A stretch of 64,000 nt of DNA from Paracentrotus lividus (lineage: Eukaryota; Echinodermata; Echinoidea; Camarodonta; Echinidae), in assembly GCA_940671915.1 (NCBI GenBank), contig CALNVZ010003426.1, positions 40,422,729-40,486,728 of the forward strand. The letters are read 5' to 3'. The notes under the pieces are model-generated. The model worked only from the letters and a program-made list of their open reading frames with translations, was not told the origin of the DNA and ran no database searches. The translations under genes were made by a program, and so were the position numbers. Shown here piece by piece: positions 19,997 through 32,539 of this stretch (its first letter is position 1; each line of letters starts with the position of its first letter).

Positions 19997-21233
19997 TGAC
20001 ATATTATTATAAGATCGCCTCATAGTTTGTTTATTTTATCTATGTCTACATTGTTTAACATTTACATGTTGTAAAATATTTGTTGTAGTGAAAATTCCCT
20101 ATTATATCTATTTAAAAAGAAAAAAAAGAAAAAGAAAAGATAACACGTTCAATGTTGAGGAAAGAGAAAGAGAATGGCATCGCGAGTGATTTGTTCAGTT
20201 TGCATAATTCTTCTATCCCTACCTCCCAATAATTGAGCACAGGAATGCAAATAAAAATACGATTTTTTTTTTTTTTTTTTTTTTTTTTTTGGGGGGGCGG
20301 CGTTCTTTTGAAATCACATTGTGCATCATGTTTTTACCATTCTCATGTTTGACGTTCTGTTTAAATTAGTTCTATGCTTTCCAAATCATTCATCCAAGTT
20401 ACCAATAATATTAACTATACAAATTTTGTGGAATAGACGTAATGAATTTCAACACAATCTAAATAAACATAAAAAAGCAGTGGTGGTTTTGTATATTTGA
20501 TTTATCGACCGCACAAGTAATTAATTTCTAACCACGATCCTCCTCCGCATTTTCTTGTATAATATTTTTGTTCTTACCCGACCGCAGATGACTTGTTCCC
20601 GGGATGCTGGAACTCTATAGTCTTTAGAGCGGAACAAAATGAATTGTCACATTTATTATGGCTTAATTATCGTACAACACTATAGGCCTAGTCTTTAGAG
20701 CGAAAAAAAAAAAAGAATATCAATTGTTATATTAATTTTGTTTCCTTGTTAGATTTCATACACTGTAGCAAAGCCGTTTTCATTTTTCAGGAGGGTTCAA
20801 ATTAAATCGGTACATGATTGTGCAGTTCATAATCATACGAATGCACACGAGGTTGTTAATTGCTTTTTTTTGTTGTTGTTGTTTTTAAGCAGATAATAAA
20901 GGAAATTACACACAACGACGGCAATGAAATTTCTTGCTTCTTTCATATTTCATAAAAGAGGTTTTTTTTTTCTTTTTTTTTTCCTTTTTTAATTTTTTAA
21001 ATTTTTTAAATTTTTTTTAAATTCCGTTGGCATTATTCTCGCGTTTTATTTCATTTATATATGTCAGAGTCTCTCTCTCTCTCTCTCTATTTTATTTTAT
21101 TTTATTTTATTTTTTGGGGGGAATGGACAAATCTTATTGAGAGCAGCCATTATGATGGCGTTAACTCATGATTCATCTCAGTTCGATTATGACAAACCCG
21201 TGACCATGAATGATCAGATGGCATAATCATGTA
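19997..21233. other. Non-coding stretch with T-runs
   Basis: No gene. It holds a T-run followed by a G-run (20261-20298), several AAATTTTTTAAA blocks near 20990, a TC repeat (21069-21088) and TTTTA repeats (21089-21113). Confidence 0.5.
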
Positions 21234-21310
21234 GGGGGGGGGTGCGGTGGGGGGGGGGGGGTGGGGCGGGGGGGGGGGGGGGGGGAGGGGGGGGGCGGGG
21301 GGGGGGGGGG
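21234..21310 (+). repeat. 77-base near-pure G run
   Basis: The interval is almost entirely G, with isolated T, C and A interruptions. It is strongly G-quadruplex-prone on the plus strand. Length is likely unstable and may be misassembled. Confidence 0.9.
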
Positions 21311-21535
21311 CAACCTCGGAACCTCGATCAGTAGCAGGCGCCAACAGGTTCGAAATGTCGAGTGCGGTCCAGGATTAAAAATAGATTTCAAATTTAGTAT
21401 GTACAGCGTCAATTGCTTGGATAATTATCATTACATACTGTTGCCATATATAGAATACTATTATAATATATATAATATTATTATATTAAATGATAAGATA
21501 AAAAAAGTTCGCATCGGATCAGTCAGTAAATAATC

Positions 21536-21693
21536 AACAAATTGTAAATAAAGCAATCCGTGACAAATTGAAGTATAAAATGTTTCGGTCATAGAACCTT
21601 TATTCAGAATCATCAAAATCACTTTCTGATGAAGGGTCTATGACCGAAAATTTAATACTTCAATTTGTCAACGATGCTTTATTACAATTTGTT
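21536..21693. repeat. Foldback of about 158 bp with about 70-bp arms
   Basis: The left arm (AACAAATTGTAA, AAAGCA, GACAAATTGAAGTAT, TTTCGGTCATAGA) is repeated inverted on the right in the same order, with a short loop around 21610-21620. TA-rich repeats follow. It is probably a tiny MITE or hairpin element. Confidence 0.8.
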
Positions 21694-21699
21694 ATATAG

Positions 21700-23838
21700 A
21701 TATATATAATATATAATATATATAGATATATATATATAATAGAAAGAGAATTTTAAGTGTAAAAACATGAAAATCGCATACAAGTAGGGTACGCTGTAGG
21801 ACTTAAGAAGAAGGAACGTCGACCATGCAATATTCCCCCCCCTCTGCCAGATCCGCATGAAAAATTATAACGATGGAACACCTTATGAATAAAAAAATTG
21901 CAACTAAATATGACCAATCATTTGGAGATTGTGGATTAGAAGAAGTTGCAATTTCAGCTTATGGTGTCTAGCATGTTCCACTCTTCCCAGCCGAAATGAG
22001 CAAATTTCGGATTTTCGAGGAAGGCATCAATAATTCCAGAATATTTCGGGAAAATCTGAAAATCATGATTTACACAATACGCTAATATGAATGAAAATTG
22101 AAATAGAACAGATAATTTACAAGGGGATCATTTGCCTCTTTACTAACAGCTCAAAATATTTTTCGGGCTCGCATGAATGCTCTCTGTTTCCTATTCAGAA
22201 GGGTGTGCAGACCAACAAGCGGTCTTAAATTGTTTGGATTTCTAGGCAAGCGCAGGGCGATTTTCATCGTACGACTGGGGGGGGGGGGTACCGGAAACAC
22301 CCGAAAGTGAAAAATAATGATTCATTCAGTAAGTCCGCATACTTCGAACCATATGCAGAAACTAATAAAATGTTGCCGAGCGGCGAAAGCGCGAGCCGGC
22401 TGGTGAGGGGTTTGGATTTGGGGTCCCGGGTGCGTTTTAGCTTATTATGTTACTTTGAGCGTGTCTTATATATTGACGTATTGATGGTCATACAAGCCGA
22501 GAGAGTTGCTAGTTTCCGAGGGATTTTGCCTGGGGGGGGGGGGGCCGGGTCTTATCCTTCTCTCTCCGTCTGACGTCTCGCCCCTCGCGGATGAATCGAG
22601 CCGCGCATTTGCAACGAATGATAAGGTCGGCTGCGATGTAGAGGGTATGGTCGTGAGGGTATTTGTTTTGTCGAAATTAAAATATTCACATATTTATTTT
22701 ATGCCTTTTTGCGGATAATCGGTTAATTTGCTAGATAGCTTCTGATTGAAATCCTGTATATTTCCATTAATACATACACCGAGTTTATCCCTAGGGCCTC
22801 ATAAGTTTTATTCTAAATCTGCTTAGTGAGGCCCTTGGAATGATGTCATCACATAGTTTTATATTGAAGCTGTGACAATTTCGGAGTAATGATTTCAAAA
22901 TCTTATATCCTTGCCTTGCTGTATTCGGGGCTGGACAGCTTTGTGTGGTGTAGCGATCCTTTCGCCTGCTCCTTGGGTATTGTAACTTGGGTTTTTCGTT
23001 ATCTCTTTCTCTACTGTACTTTATGTGTTTTTTGTAATTCTGTGTGTCCTCATTGTATTGAGTTATATGACTGTTTCTTTATTCATATTTAGAGAAGCCT
23101 CTAGGAAGGGGCATCTAAGTTAGGGCAGTGTGTGAGTAGTGCGGAAGCCACCATTTAGGAAATAGCAGTATTCTTTGTGATACACAAGATGACATGTACA
23201 GTGAATAATTGTATATTTTCGTTCAATTATTTGGCCTGACAATCGATTAATTTAATGTGTGCGATACGCGACGACGGGTGTCTGATTTTTTATCAAATGT
23301 GGTGTGTCAAATAGTTACGGGACACTCTGAACGCAATTTAAAAGGTCATTGAGTCGGCCCGTGGGCTCGCATTATTTGCGGAGCGGTTGCGTTGGCAACG
23401 TCGGATTTTGTACAGGGGGCTCAAAGGGTTGAACCCTTCCTGCCCCCTCCAGTACGAGAATAAGTGTTTATTTAGGAGTCCTTTTAAAGATATCAGAAAT
23501 AACTTTTTTTGAAATTTTGCCTTATAATACATTAGCTGTATTTGACATACATTTTACCTCTTTATTAGCTCACAGGCAATTCACTACATAAAAATATGTT
23601 AAGCTTTAAAAATCGGAGGGGGGGGGACGACCCCAGAAAAAATCAAGGGGGGGGGGGACACGTTCCCCCTGTCCCCCCCCCGGGATCGCCGCCAATGCAC
23701 TAGGCATACTTCAAGCTTATTGGAGGACGAAGGAAAGCTTGCCCTACTGATTGTCCAAAGTTTGTTTAAAACACAATTTTGAAGATTCAGGAATACATGC
23801 CACGAATTCAGTACAACCAAAAGTAGGCATACCGTATT
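21700..23838. other. Non-coding stretch with MITE-like debris
   Basis: No gene is seen. G-runs at 22277, 22532, 23618 and 23646, each with nearby GCGATCC/CGGGATCGCC-type sequence, look like remains of hAT-like element ends. The motif GCGGCGAAAGCGCGAGCC occurs at about 22379. Confidence 0.4.
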
Positions 23839-24774
23839 CAGGCGCGTATCCAGATTTCGACCCCGGGGGCCGACGTGAATTGGCGCCCCCTGGTGTTACT
23901 TTTCTAAAATATGGTCGCCCCACCCCCCCCCCCGGCCAGCAAACATAGCCTACGGCTTAATGTATTTGAAGGTTTTGACAATGAAATTTATTTGATTTTT
24001 TTTTTTTTTTTTTTTAAATACTTGCCAAGGTGGTTCATGGAGGAGAATTCTATCATATGAGGTATTACCGCTAAGATGAAAATACGAATGATTTTCTAAA
24101 TACGACGCGAAGCGCGATCAGATATTTTCCCCTCTACATTTCTGTGTAATCACAGTTTACCAATTCCCACTTTCTCCTTCTTTCCCTCTTCTTTCGTAAA
24201 GGCATAGAGATACGGCTTATAAGAACCGTACTATTATTATATTACTTTACGAACAGAGCAAAGAATTCTAACGCAATTAGGGTATCATTTTGTTTAGCCA
24301 TCATCAGATATCATTAACGGGAGCTGTAATTGTCCACAATAACGATTTGAAACCCAAGCAATATACATGATATAAATATGTGAAATTTTCCAGCAAGTAA
24401 TGTGAAATCAACAAATGTATATTGATGTTTGTTGTCAGAATCCCATAAATCTGGTTACAAGAAAGAAAAAATTAGGCGACGCGTGAATCGCGAAGCAGAA
24501 ATTTGATGTATTGGAATAACCTCTTGAAACCGTGACATCTTATGCATTCCTCAGAACAACAATGTAATAACTGCTTTGGAAAATGAAGCGAGCGCGAAAC
24601 GCGGATCGAAAATTTGCTCTATGTTTATAAAGAGACCTGAAGATTAGGATCATATTGCCTCCAAAATGTAAAGACCGTATTCCCGTGATTACATGAATTA
24701 TAAAAGAGAGATAAATCTATCTATCTAGCTGCGTATCTATCCTTCTGCTTCCCTCCCTAAGTTTAAAGATAAAT

Positions 24775-27350
24775 TTGGCGCCCTAAGTTTAAGCTCATTT
24801 GGCGCCCCCTGAATGTTAAGTTTGAAATTGGTCGCCATACATGTACGTTTAGTGTTTGATCCCTGGGAAAAATGCAAAATAAATGTAGTTATTCAAATAA
24901 ATTTAAATCTTGATTGAGTAGATCCTATAATGCAAATTGTGGTCAAGAAAACACAGGCGAGAGCGAATTTTGATGTCTTTGAATGATGAGAAAAACATGG
25001 CATGCTGCGTTCCTCAGGAACACAATGTAGAACTCATTGGGAAAAAGAAATGATGCGAGCGCGTAGCGCGAGCCAAAATTTTGCCTATGTATAAACAGAA
25101 CCAGAGAATTACAAATTTAGAGACCATATTCAAATACAAGCGTGCCCTGAGTTTTTCAGTAAAATTCGTGCACACCTCCCTAAGTCAAAATAAAGTTGGA
25201 GCCCCTTAAGTTAAGATTATTTTGCATCCCAAAGTCCAGGTCCAATTTGACGCCTACGTTTAAAGCCAATTTGGCACCCTAAGATGAGGTCATTTGAAAT
25301 GCAAAAATAATGTACGTGAAATCAAATAAATTGAAATGTTTTGATGGTTAGAATCCCATAATGTAAATTTTGGTAAGAGGAAAAACACAGACGAGCGCGA
25401 AGAATGAACGGAAGTTTTGATGTATTCAAATGATTAGAAAACAGGACATTTCATACGTTCCTCAGCAACACAATGTAATAATTCATTGGGGGAAAAAAAA
25501 TGATGCGAGCGCGAAGCGCGAGCGAAAATTTTGCTATGTATATACGGACCCGGATGCATTAATTTTGAATTTTTGCTCTATCTATATAGAGACCATATTT
25601 TTAAAACTTATTTGTTGCCCCCTTAGTTTCAGGTAAAGTCGGCGCCCCTTAGTTTCAGATCATTTGGGCGCCCTATAAGTGTAAGCTAAATTTGGCGCCC
25701 CTAATTTTAAAATCGATTTGACATCCCCTTAACTTCAATTCAGTGCCCCTATAAGTTTCAGGTCATCTTGGCGCCCGTACGTGTAAACTCAATTTGACGC
25801 CGCTCATATGTTGAACATAAATTTGAAATGCAAAAAAAAAAAAATAATAATATATAAAAAAAAAAAAAATAAATAAAAATGTAACGTGAAAACAAGTCAA
25901 TTTAAATGTTTTGACGGTTCGAATCCCATAATGTAAATTCTGGTATAAAAGAGGAAAAACATGTGCGAATAGGGAACGGAAATTTTGATGCATTCGAATG
26001 ATTAGAAAACAAGTCATTTTACGCGGTCCTCGACACAATGTAATAAATCAATGGGAAAAGATGATGCGAGCGAGGATGCGAGCGAAAATTTTGCTATGTA
26101 TATACAAACCAGGAGGCATGGAATTTTAAAATGTTGCTATTTCTAGATAGAGACCATTAAAGACCCCTTCTGTTTTTTTTTTTGTGTGTGTTTTTTGGGG
26201 CCCCTTAGTTTAAGGTAAATAGGATATAGTTGGAGCCACTAAGTTTAAGATAAATTTGGCACCCCTAAGTCTCAGGTCAATTCGGCGCCCCTACAATTGA
26301 GCTCAATCTGGCGTCCTTTAATTTAAGATCGATTTGGCACCCCCTTAACTTCATGTTAAATGAGCGCCCGTAAGTCTCAGGTCAATTCAGCGCCCCTTAA
26401 GTTTCAGATCATTTTGGCGCCCCTCTAGGTTTAAGTTCGATTTGGCGCCCCCTAAATTTAAGGTCGATTTTGCAACCCTAAGTTTAAGGTCGATTTTGCG
26501 CCCCTCCTATAAAATCTAAGGTCGATTTAGCGCCCTTAAAGTTTAAGGTCGATTTGGCACTCCCATCTAAGTTTCGGGTCAATTTGGCGCCCCCACGTTA
26601 AGCTCATTTTTGGTACCGGCCCCGTCTACATTTTAATGTTGTGTATTTGTGCCGCCCCTTAATTTAAGGTCGATTAGAGCCGCTAAGTTTAAGCTCGATT
26701 TGGCGTCCCACCTATATGTTTAAAGGTCATTATTCAGTTGGCGCCCCTATTTTTTAAGCTCAATTTGGCGCCCCTTAGTTTATAGGTCCATTCCGCACCC
26801 CTAAGTTTTGGCGTTGCTTAGTTTACTGTCGATTTGGCGCCCCTATAATTTTTGAGGCCCCCCTCTTCCCTCCCCCTTCAATATTTGCAAATTGTCGGCC
26901 GCTACTAGTAAGGCTCTGATTCGGTCGCCCCTAGTTTAATATTCAATGTAAGGAGCATCACCCCTAAATTAAGGTCGATTTGGCGCCCCCCTAAATTTAA
27001 GGTCGATTTGGCGCCCCCCTACTAATAATGTTAAGGTCAATTGGCGCCCCTTAGTTACTGTCGATTTAGCGCCCTAGATTTAGGAATTGGCGCCCCTAAT
27101 GTATTATAACAATTGTACGTATTTGGCACCTCCTTAATTTTGAACTGTCGATTGGCGCCCCCTAAATTAAAGGTAGATTTGGCGCCCGCCTAAATTTAAG
27201 GTCGATTTGGCGCCTCTATAAGTTTAAGGTCAATTTGGCGCCCCTTAGTTTACTGTCGATTTGGCGCCCCCCCCCCTAATTTTAAGGTCGATTGGCGCCC
27301 CAAGTTTAAGGTCAATTTGGCGCCCCTTAGTTACATGTCGATTTGGTGCC
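24775..27350. repeat. Degenerate minisatellite, about 27-32 bp period, GGCGCC core
   Basis: Dozens of imperfect units follow the pattern TTTAAGGTCGATTTGGCGCC followed by C-run and CTAAG. Units are sparse before 25600 and dense from about 26200 to 27340. Variation in C-run length and unit length rules out a recent homogeneous array. Confidence 0.9.
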
Positions 27351-27370
27351 CCACTTTTTTTAAGGGCGCC

Positions 27371-27536
27371 CCTTCCCCTCTCCCTTTTCACTTCCTCTCT
27401 CTCTCTCTCCCTTTTTTTTTTTTTTTTTTTTCTCTTTTTTTCTTCCTTCCTCTTTCCCCCTTTTTCCTTCTCTTTTTTTTCTCCTTTTTCTTTTTTTTTT
27501 TTTTTTCCTTTTTTCTCCCTTTTTCTTCCTCCTTTC
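27371..27536 (+). repeat. 166-base near-pure polypyrimidine tract
   Basis: An almost uninterrupted C/T strand containing (CT)n and two long T-runs. Mirror-like pyrimidine tracts of this size can adopt triplex DNA. It yields long artefactual Ser/Phe/Leu and Lys/Arg frames. Confidence 0.9.
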
Positions 27537-27602
27537 GGCGCCCCCCTGCGCGCCCCGGGGGCCGGGCCGTAAAGCCCCCCCCCAGAATACGCGCATGGTA
27601 TT

Positions 27603-27819
27603 CCCCCCCCGGGGGGGGGGGGTCACTCACCACAGTCATGATGTGCTACTCAACGTGTCCCAAAAAGAGTCGAAAGGGTTGTTTTCAGCCTTTCGGCGGC
27701 GTCGACGCTTTTTTTGAAATAGGGGTGTTTTTTTAATTCAATCGCCATTTTCATAAAAATAGAATGTTTTTAGCGGAAATTGCTTTTCTTTGAGTGACCC
27801 CCCCCCGGGGGGGGGGGGG
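27603..27819. mobile_element. C/G-capped MITE with TCACTCA termini
   Basis: The left end is a C-run, G-run and TCACTCA. The right end is TGAGTGA, C-run, G-run, which is the inverted equivalent. The interior (27648-27740) matches 10709-10795 beside the receptor gene, showing a dispersed family. Confidence 0.65.
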
Positions 27820-27876
27820 TTTCTTTGTCAATATCATCTTAGCTACTTGGTGAAATATTTACAAACCTAGCACATA

Positions 27877-28317
27877 CAGTCAGTGTCAAAAAAATGGTAC
27901 AGTCGGGGAAATCTTTCATATAATGTGTGTTTGTGGTACCAAATAAAGCCAAAGATTTTTCTTGCTGAGCGCTTTGTCCTGTATAATTTGCTCTCGTAAA
28001 ACAAAATTATGCTAAGTTTTGTGCGACGAGGAACAATTCGAAAATTACGCACTTCTATGTTCTGGAGCGCTGAATTCACGGTCATTATGCGAAATCGTAC
28101 CACAAGGCATGGGACGGCGTGCGAAAATGGATTTTTTTTTTTTATTGTAGAAAATTAGTCATATCTCAAAAAATACTGCACCAAATGTGATGAAAAAAAT
28201 TGCAGAAGAAAGAGTGATATTCCGCTTTATAAAATAACAAACAATACCACGTTGTTATTAACCTTCACACTATAAAAAAATGTTTTCCAACTGTACCATT
28301 TTATTTGACACAGACTG
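27877..28317. mobile_element. 441-bp TA-flanked MITE (Tc1/mariner-like)
   Basis: Terminus CAGTCAGTGTCAAA with AATGGTACAGT; the inverted right end reads CAGTCTGTGTCAAA with AATGGTACAGT. TA flanks lie at 27875-27876 and 28318-28319. No transposase is present. Confidence 0.85.
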
Positions 28318-28319
28318 TA

Positions 28320-31300
28320 AAGCTGCTTTCCATATATTTTTCTTAAAGTATTCATGTCTCAGTAATAGTCTGACAAAAGTTACCGTGCTGATGTAAAATA
28401 ATGCAATTTTATTACTCTCCCTCCCACGATTAATGAAACAAAATATATATTTACAATGTCTATTACATGTTTAAGAGGATATTACTATGAAGGTTTTGAT
28501 CTGCTTTTTAAATTATGAGTATCATGTGAACAAAGTCAAAATTTAAAAACACCATTTTTTTTCTGGTCCCGGGTTGTTATCAACGAATAAATTATCATAA
28601 ATTAATTATAAATTGAGTTATTTCAATTTTTTTAAAATGTTTTTGTTGGAGGTTCTTATTACCTTCAAGAATATACCCTAGGATTGGGATTTCAATTGAA
28701 GATTTATCAAAAAGGCCATTTTTGGCTCTAAATACCGCGCAAAATAGCTTGGACTTGCCCTATAATAATTAAAAAAAAAAAAATATATATATATATATAA
28801 TTCAACATTCGAAAAGGGCTCTCATTTACCATAATTTCTAAATTTGTCACATTTTCCAAGATATCAGATATTGTAATTGTGTGTCGTAGCCTATGAGCAA
28901 CGCAATCAATATACCGTTGAGATGCGGAGAATTAGATGCATGCAGCGAAGACATTCAGAGCTAGAGAGCAATTTCGTTGACAAGTGACTCACATCATCGG
29001 ACACCAATTTTGGCAGGCAGTGGTTTCCAGATCCGACAGGTGGACCTATGTTTTTCGTATAGACGTTGTGATCATGTTGCATTTGACCCCTGAGTTTATC
29101 TTATGGTGAGTAAGATATGTCTAGACAACATTTGTGGTATTGATTTCCCGAACAAGTTCCCGATGTTTGCGTGTGTGGGATTTAAGTGTTAAAACGAAAC
29201 AGAAAATTTAATAGCATACGTACGGACGTGGGCGTGATCGGTCGTAGAGGCAACAGCCACCGCACCGTGCCCCTGCGGTGGTGGAGTTGTGGTGATGATG
29301 ATGGTAGTAGCTGGTGGTGTAAATGGTCTTGTGAAATTGCCCGAAGTTTTTCATGTAGACCTACTTATACTTACTTGAAGAATGTGTGAATTGGACAACA
29401 TATAGACATGATAGATGTCATAATGATCTAGTATGATTGGTGCTTGAGTAGAAGGTGAATACATTTGTGAATAAAAATATGTAGATTCTAGACAAGTCTA
29501 GGTTCTATTATTATGTTTAGCTCAACTTTGATATTGTTGCCTGATCATGCATGCTGATGATGATGATGGGTTATCCTATCTCCAAAATACATAAAAGCCG
29601 CTACAATGCTATCAAGCCAGCATTGAAATCAGAATTTTAAGCTTTACAATTAGTACATGTACCACATCCATCACATGCGGGTCATCCCCAACGATCTCTG
29701 ATTCAAAGCGGAGGGATGAGAAGAGAGAAAGGGAGAGAGAGAGAGAGATGGTTCCATATTTTCAAAATTTCAAATTGTCACCTATTTCCCTGATAAGCGA
29801 TTTTTCGAAAAAGATTGGCAAGTCGGTCTTTGCATTTTTTTTGGCTTTTCCCTCCATAATGTTATGTTTAGGCAACTTGAATTAAAAAAGAAAGTACATG
29901 TACCTGATTGCATATATGCAGTGATATGAGCAGAATATTCATAAAAGGGGGGGGGGTGCTAGGCTATTTTCCCCCCTATAAGTAGTAGGCCTACATGTTC
30001 CTCCGTCAATGTGGAAAAAGGTTCCACAATACTGCCTGAGTTATAGTATGTTGAAAAACCAAAAATTTTCAACCATGCTCCCGGTTAGGGCCTATTAATG
30101 ATACAAGGCAAATTTATCGGAAGCAAGCCTGGCTAGCCATGCACTCTGATTATTTTAAGTTTATACATAAGTTACATAAATTGTAAACCCTGGCACAATT
30201 TGTAGCACCTGCCAGGACTGATCAATCTCTATTATGAACAGAGAGAACAAATTGTATAAGAATCATTATTTGTCTTCTCTTCCCAGGTCAGCTGTAGACA
30301 GGTTAAGGTCAGATCATTGAAGAGGGACCTGGGAAGTGAAATAGAATGAAAAATGACCTGTTTTGTGCGTATTCAAACCCTAATTAATCTGCATTGTGTA
30401 CACTGAATACATGTAACATGTTGTTATTTTGGGTGTGTTTTATTATGTATCAAAGATGCTCTTGGGAAATAGCTAATTACAAATAGAAAAATCAAGAAAA
30501 GACCTTTTTGTGTATCAGACCCCAATTAGTCTACTTGTACGTGTACACATGTTTACAGAATACAAGCATCTTGTTATTTTGTATTTAATCAAAGACAAAA
30601 TAAGAATCTTTTGGTGCATCATACTCTAAAAATCAGCCCACTTGTGTGCCTAAATATCTACATAGAATATATTTAACTAGTTAAATTCAATTTTTGTCAT
30701 TGTTGTGTGTTTTATCAAAGATGATATTTTATATGTATTCAGCAAAATTATCTAAAAAAAAAATGTAACATGAAACAAGTTTTTAACAATCTGATGAAAA
30801 CCAAACATGTAGCCTACTAGAAACAAAATAGTTTGAGAAATTGGAGGCCTACATGTAATGTATATTGGAAAATACATTATGCAGTTACATGTATAAACAT
30901 TATCGTTGATAGAAAAGTGACCATGTGAATTCCTCCCTGGTATATGCTTGGAAATTATATTGTACTCTGTCGTGGGACAAGCTCTGCATTATATCAAGAT
31001 TAAATGTCCCTGATGCAATCTGATTGCTGGTATGTTGTTTTGCTAGCTCACAAATCACCTGTTGTTGTGATGTGCTGGTTGCATTTGTCATTGAAGAAAT
31101 ATAACTTTATTATACACTTTGGTGTATGGGAATGCAGAATTCAAGGTGATATGAAAGCTCTCTCCATATTTTCTTTTTCAGTTATTGATTTGAAATAATG
31201 CAATGGTGGGCAGGTGAGGGAATTTGAATTGTTTCTGCCATTAAAACAAAAAACAACAACAAAAGCAAACATTTGTGGGGAGATCTACAGAAAGGGGGGG

Positions 31301-32537
31301 GGGGTAGAACAATTTCTGTCACAGAAGGATTAATTAAGCCCTAAATACCAAACCCCATCACCCTGAATACATGATAAAATGTTCTTTCTGCATGTGGACA
31401 TTGTCAGAAGAGAAGAAGAAGCTGGGGGGGGGGGGTGGCCTGGGAATGTAAGTACATGTAGAAACATAAGAAAGTATAACAAAATAAACACAAGCTTTGA
31501 AAGGATAATTGCTACTGTCAAAATTTTTGTTACTTCAGATATTTTTCTAAAATAGGGCCTACTTAAAACATAGCTTACATGTACATGCGTATGAAAAGTT
31601 ACAGCTAATTAAAAAGAGCCTACATGTAGGCCTACGTGTATAATGGTCTACATTAAATTTCTTAACCGATACTCTGAGAAGGATCGACATCCGTTTTGAA
31701 GCTAGTTTAATTAAATCCTGCATTTCCACTAATCACACCATTGCGACGCATACAAACTCAGTCTTCATTGCAGAATATGGGCTTTAGTGTTTACACTGGG
31801 TAGGGATGTTAAGTGGAATTTAAGGGGGAAATTATGCATTTCTAATGTTTGTTCACATGACACATTCAAAACATAGTACAATTCAAACATGAACAAATAT
31901 AAAAATGATGTATTGTCTGCCTATATTTATTTTGTTCATATTATGCATTCACATGTACATGTACAAACACATTTACAATGTAAAAGAAATAGCCTGCAAT
32001 CAATCTTGAATATCTTTTGACCTCGCTTTTGCATAATTGAGTAATCAAATACAAGGCAGGCTCAAATACAAACACGTGTGACCTTAAAGAGGTGATGTGG
32101 TATGAATAGCTTGAGATTTGTTTTGGTTTATAGGAAACAGGCTTTGTATGGGTTGCTCCCTCTTTAAATATCTTTTAGAAAATTATAATACATGTTCTTA
32201 ATTTCTTAATCAAACATTGTGTTCCACTCTTTTGAACTGGTCTTAGATTTTGGTGATGTACAAAATATATAGGGCCTAATCATGATGCAAATATAATACA
32301 TGTGTTAATTATAGCTGATATTGATAAGGATGATATTGAACTATTAAATGATGTTAAGAATAAGTACATGTACACACATGTACATATATGTACATGTACA
32401 TGCCATGCTTCATGTACTTCTATTTTTTATCTAACTACCCTACTACTACAACTAAATCTAAAAAAATAATGATAAAAAAATAACAACAATGCATAACAAA
32501 AAAATATATTGAACCCTCCATGGTCTGATAGCCAGTC
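28320..32537. other. AT-rich non-coding stretch
   Basis: No supportable exon. Noted: an A-run and TA repeat (28769-28799), G-runs at 29947, 31294 and 31424, frequent TACATGTA and TAGGCCTA words, and a cluster of TACATG repeats at 32364-32402. Confidence 0.5.
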
Positions 32538-32539
32538 TA

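Larger units (their letters stand above)
23839..27597. mobile_element. 3.76-kb hAT-like element with minisatellite core
   Basis: It begins CAGGCGCGTATCCAG and ends, inverted, CATGCGCGTATTCTGG, each next to a G/C-run. GTATT duplications flank it at 23834-23838 and 27598-27602. The interior has several GCGAGCGCGAAGCGCGAGC-type motifs (24105, 25055, 25507) spaced by similar sequence (AAAATTTTGCTATGTATATAC), then a long GGCGCC minisatellite, then a polypyrimidine tract. No transposase frame is present. The terminus resembles those of 5107-6870 and 11230-11407, and all three fit 5-bp duplications. Confidence 0.65.

Noticed and set aside
21150-21533. Gly- and Pro-rich frames
   Set aside because: Products of the G-run read in several frames.
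24775-27350. CRISPR-like appearance of a repeated unit
   Set aside because: Units are degenerate, contiguous without unique spacers, in animal DNA and inside a transposon.
27261-27736. Frames of 83-139 codons rich in Ser/Phe or Lys/Arg
   Set aside because: They arise from the polypyrimidine tract and minisatellite, not from a gene.
28875-29390. Possible first exon suggested by a slightly less AT-rich stretch
   Set aside because: The 67-codon frame at 29186 has no recognisable motif and no convincing splice donor.
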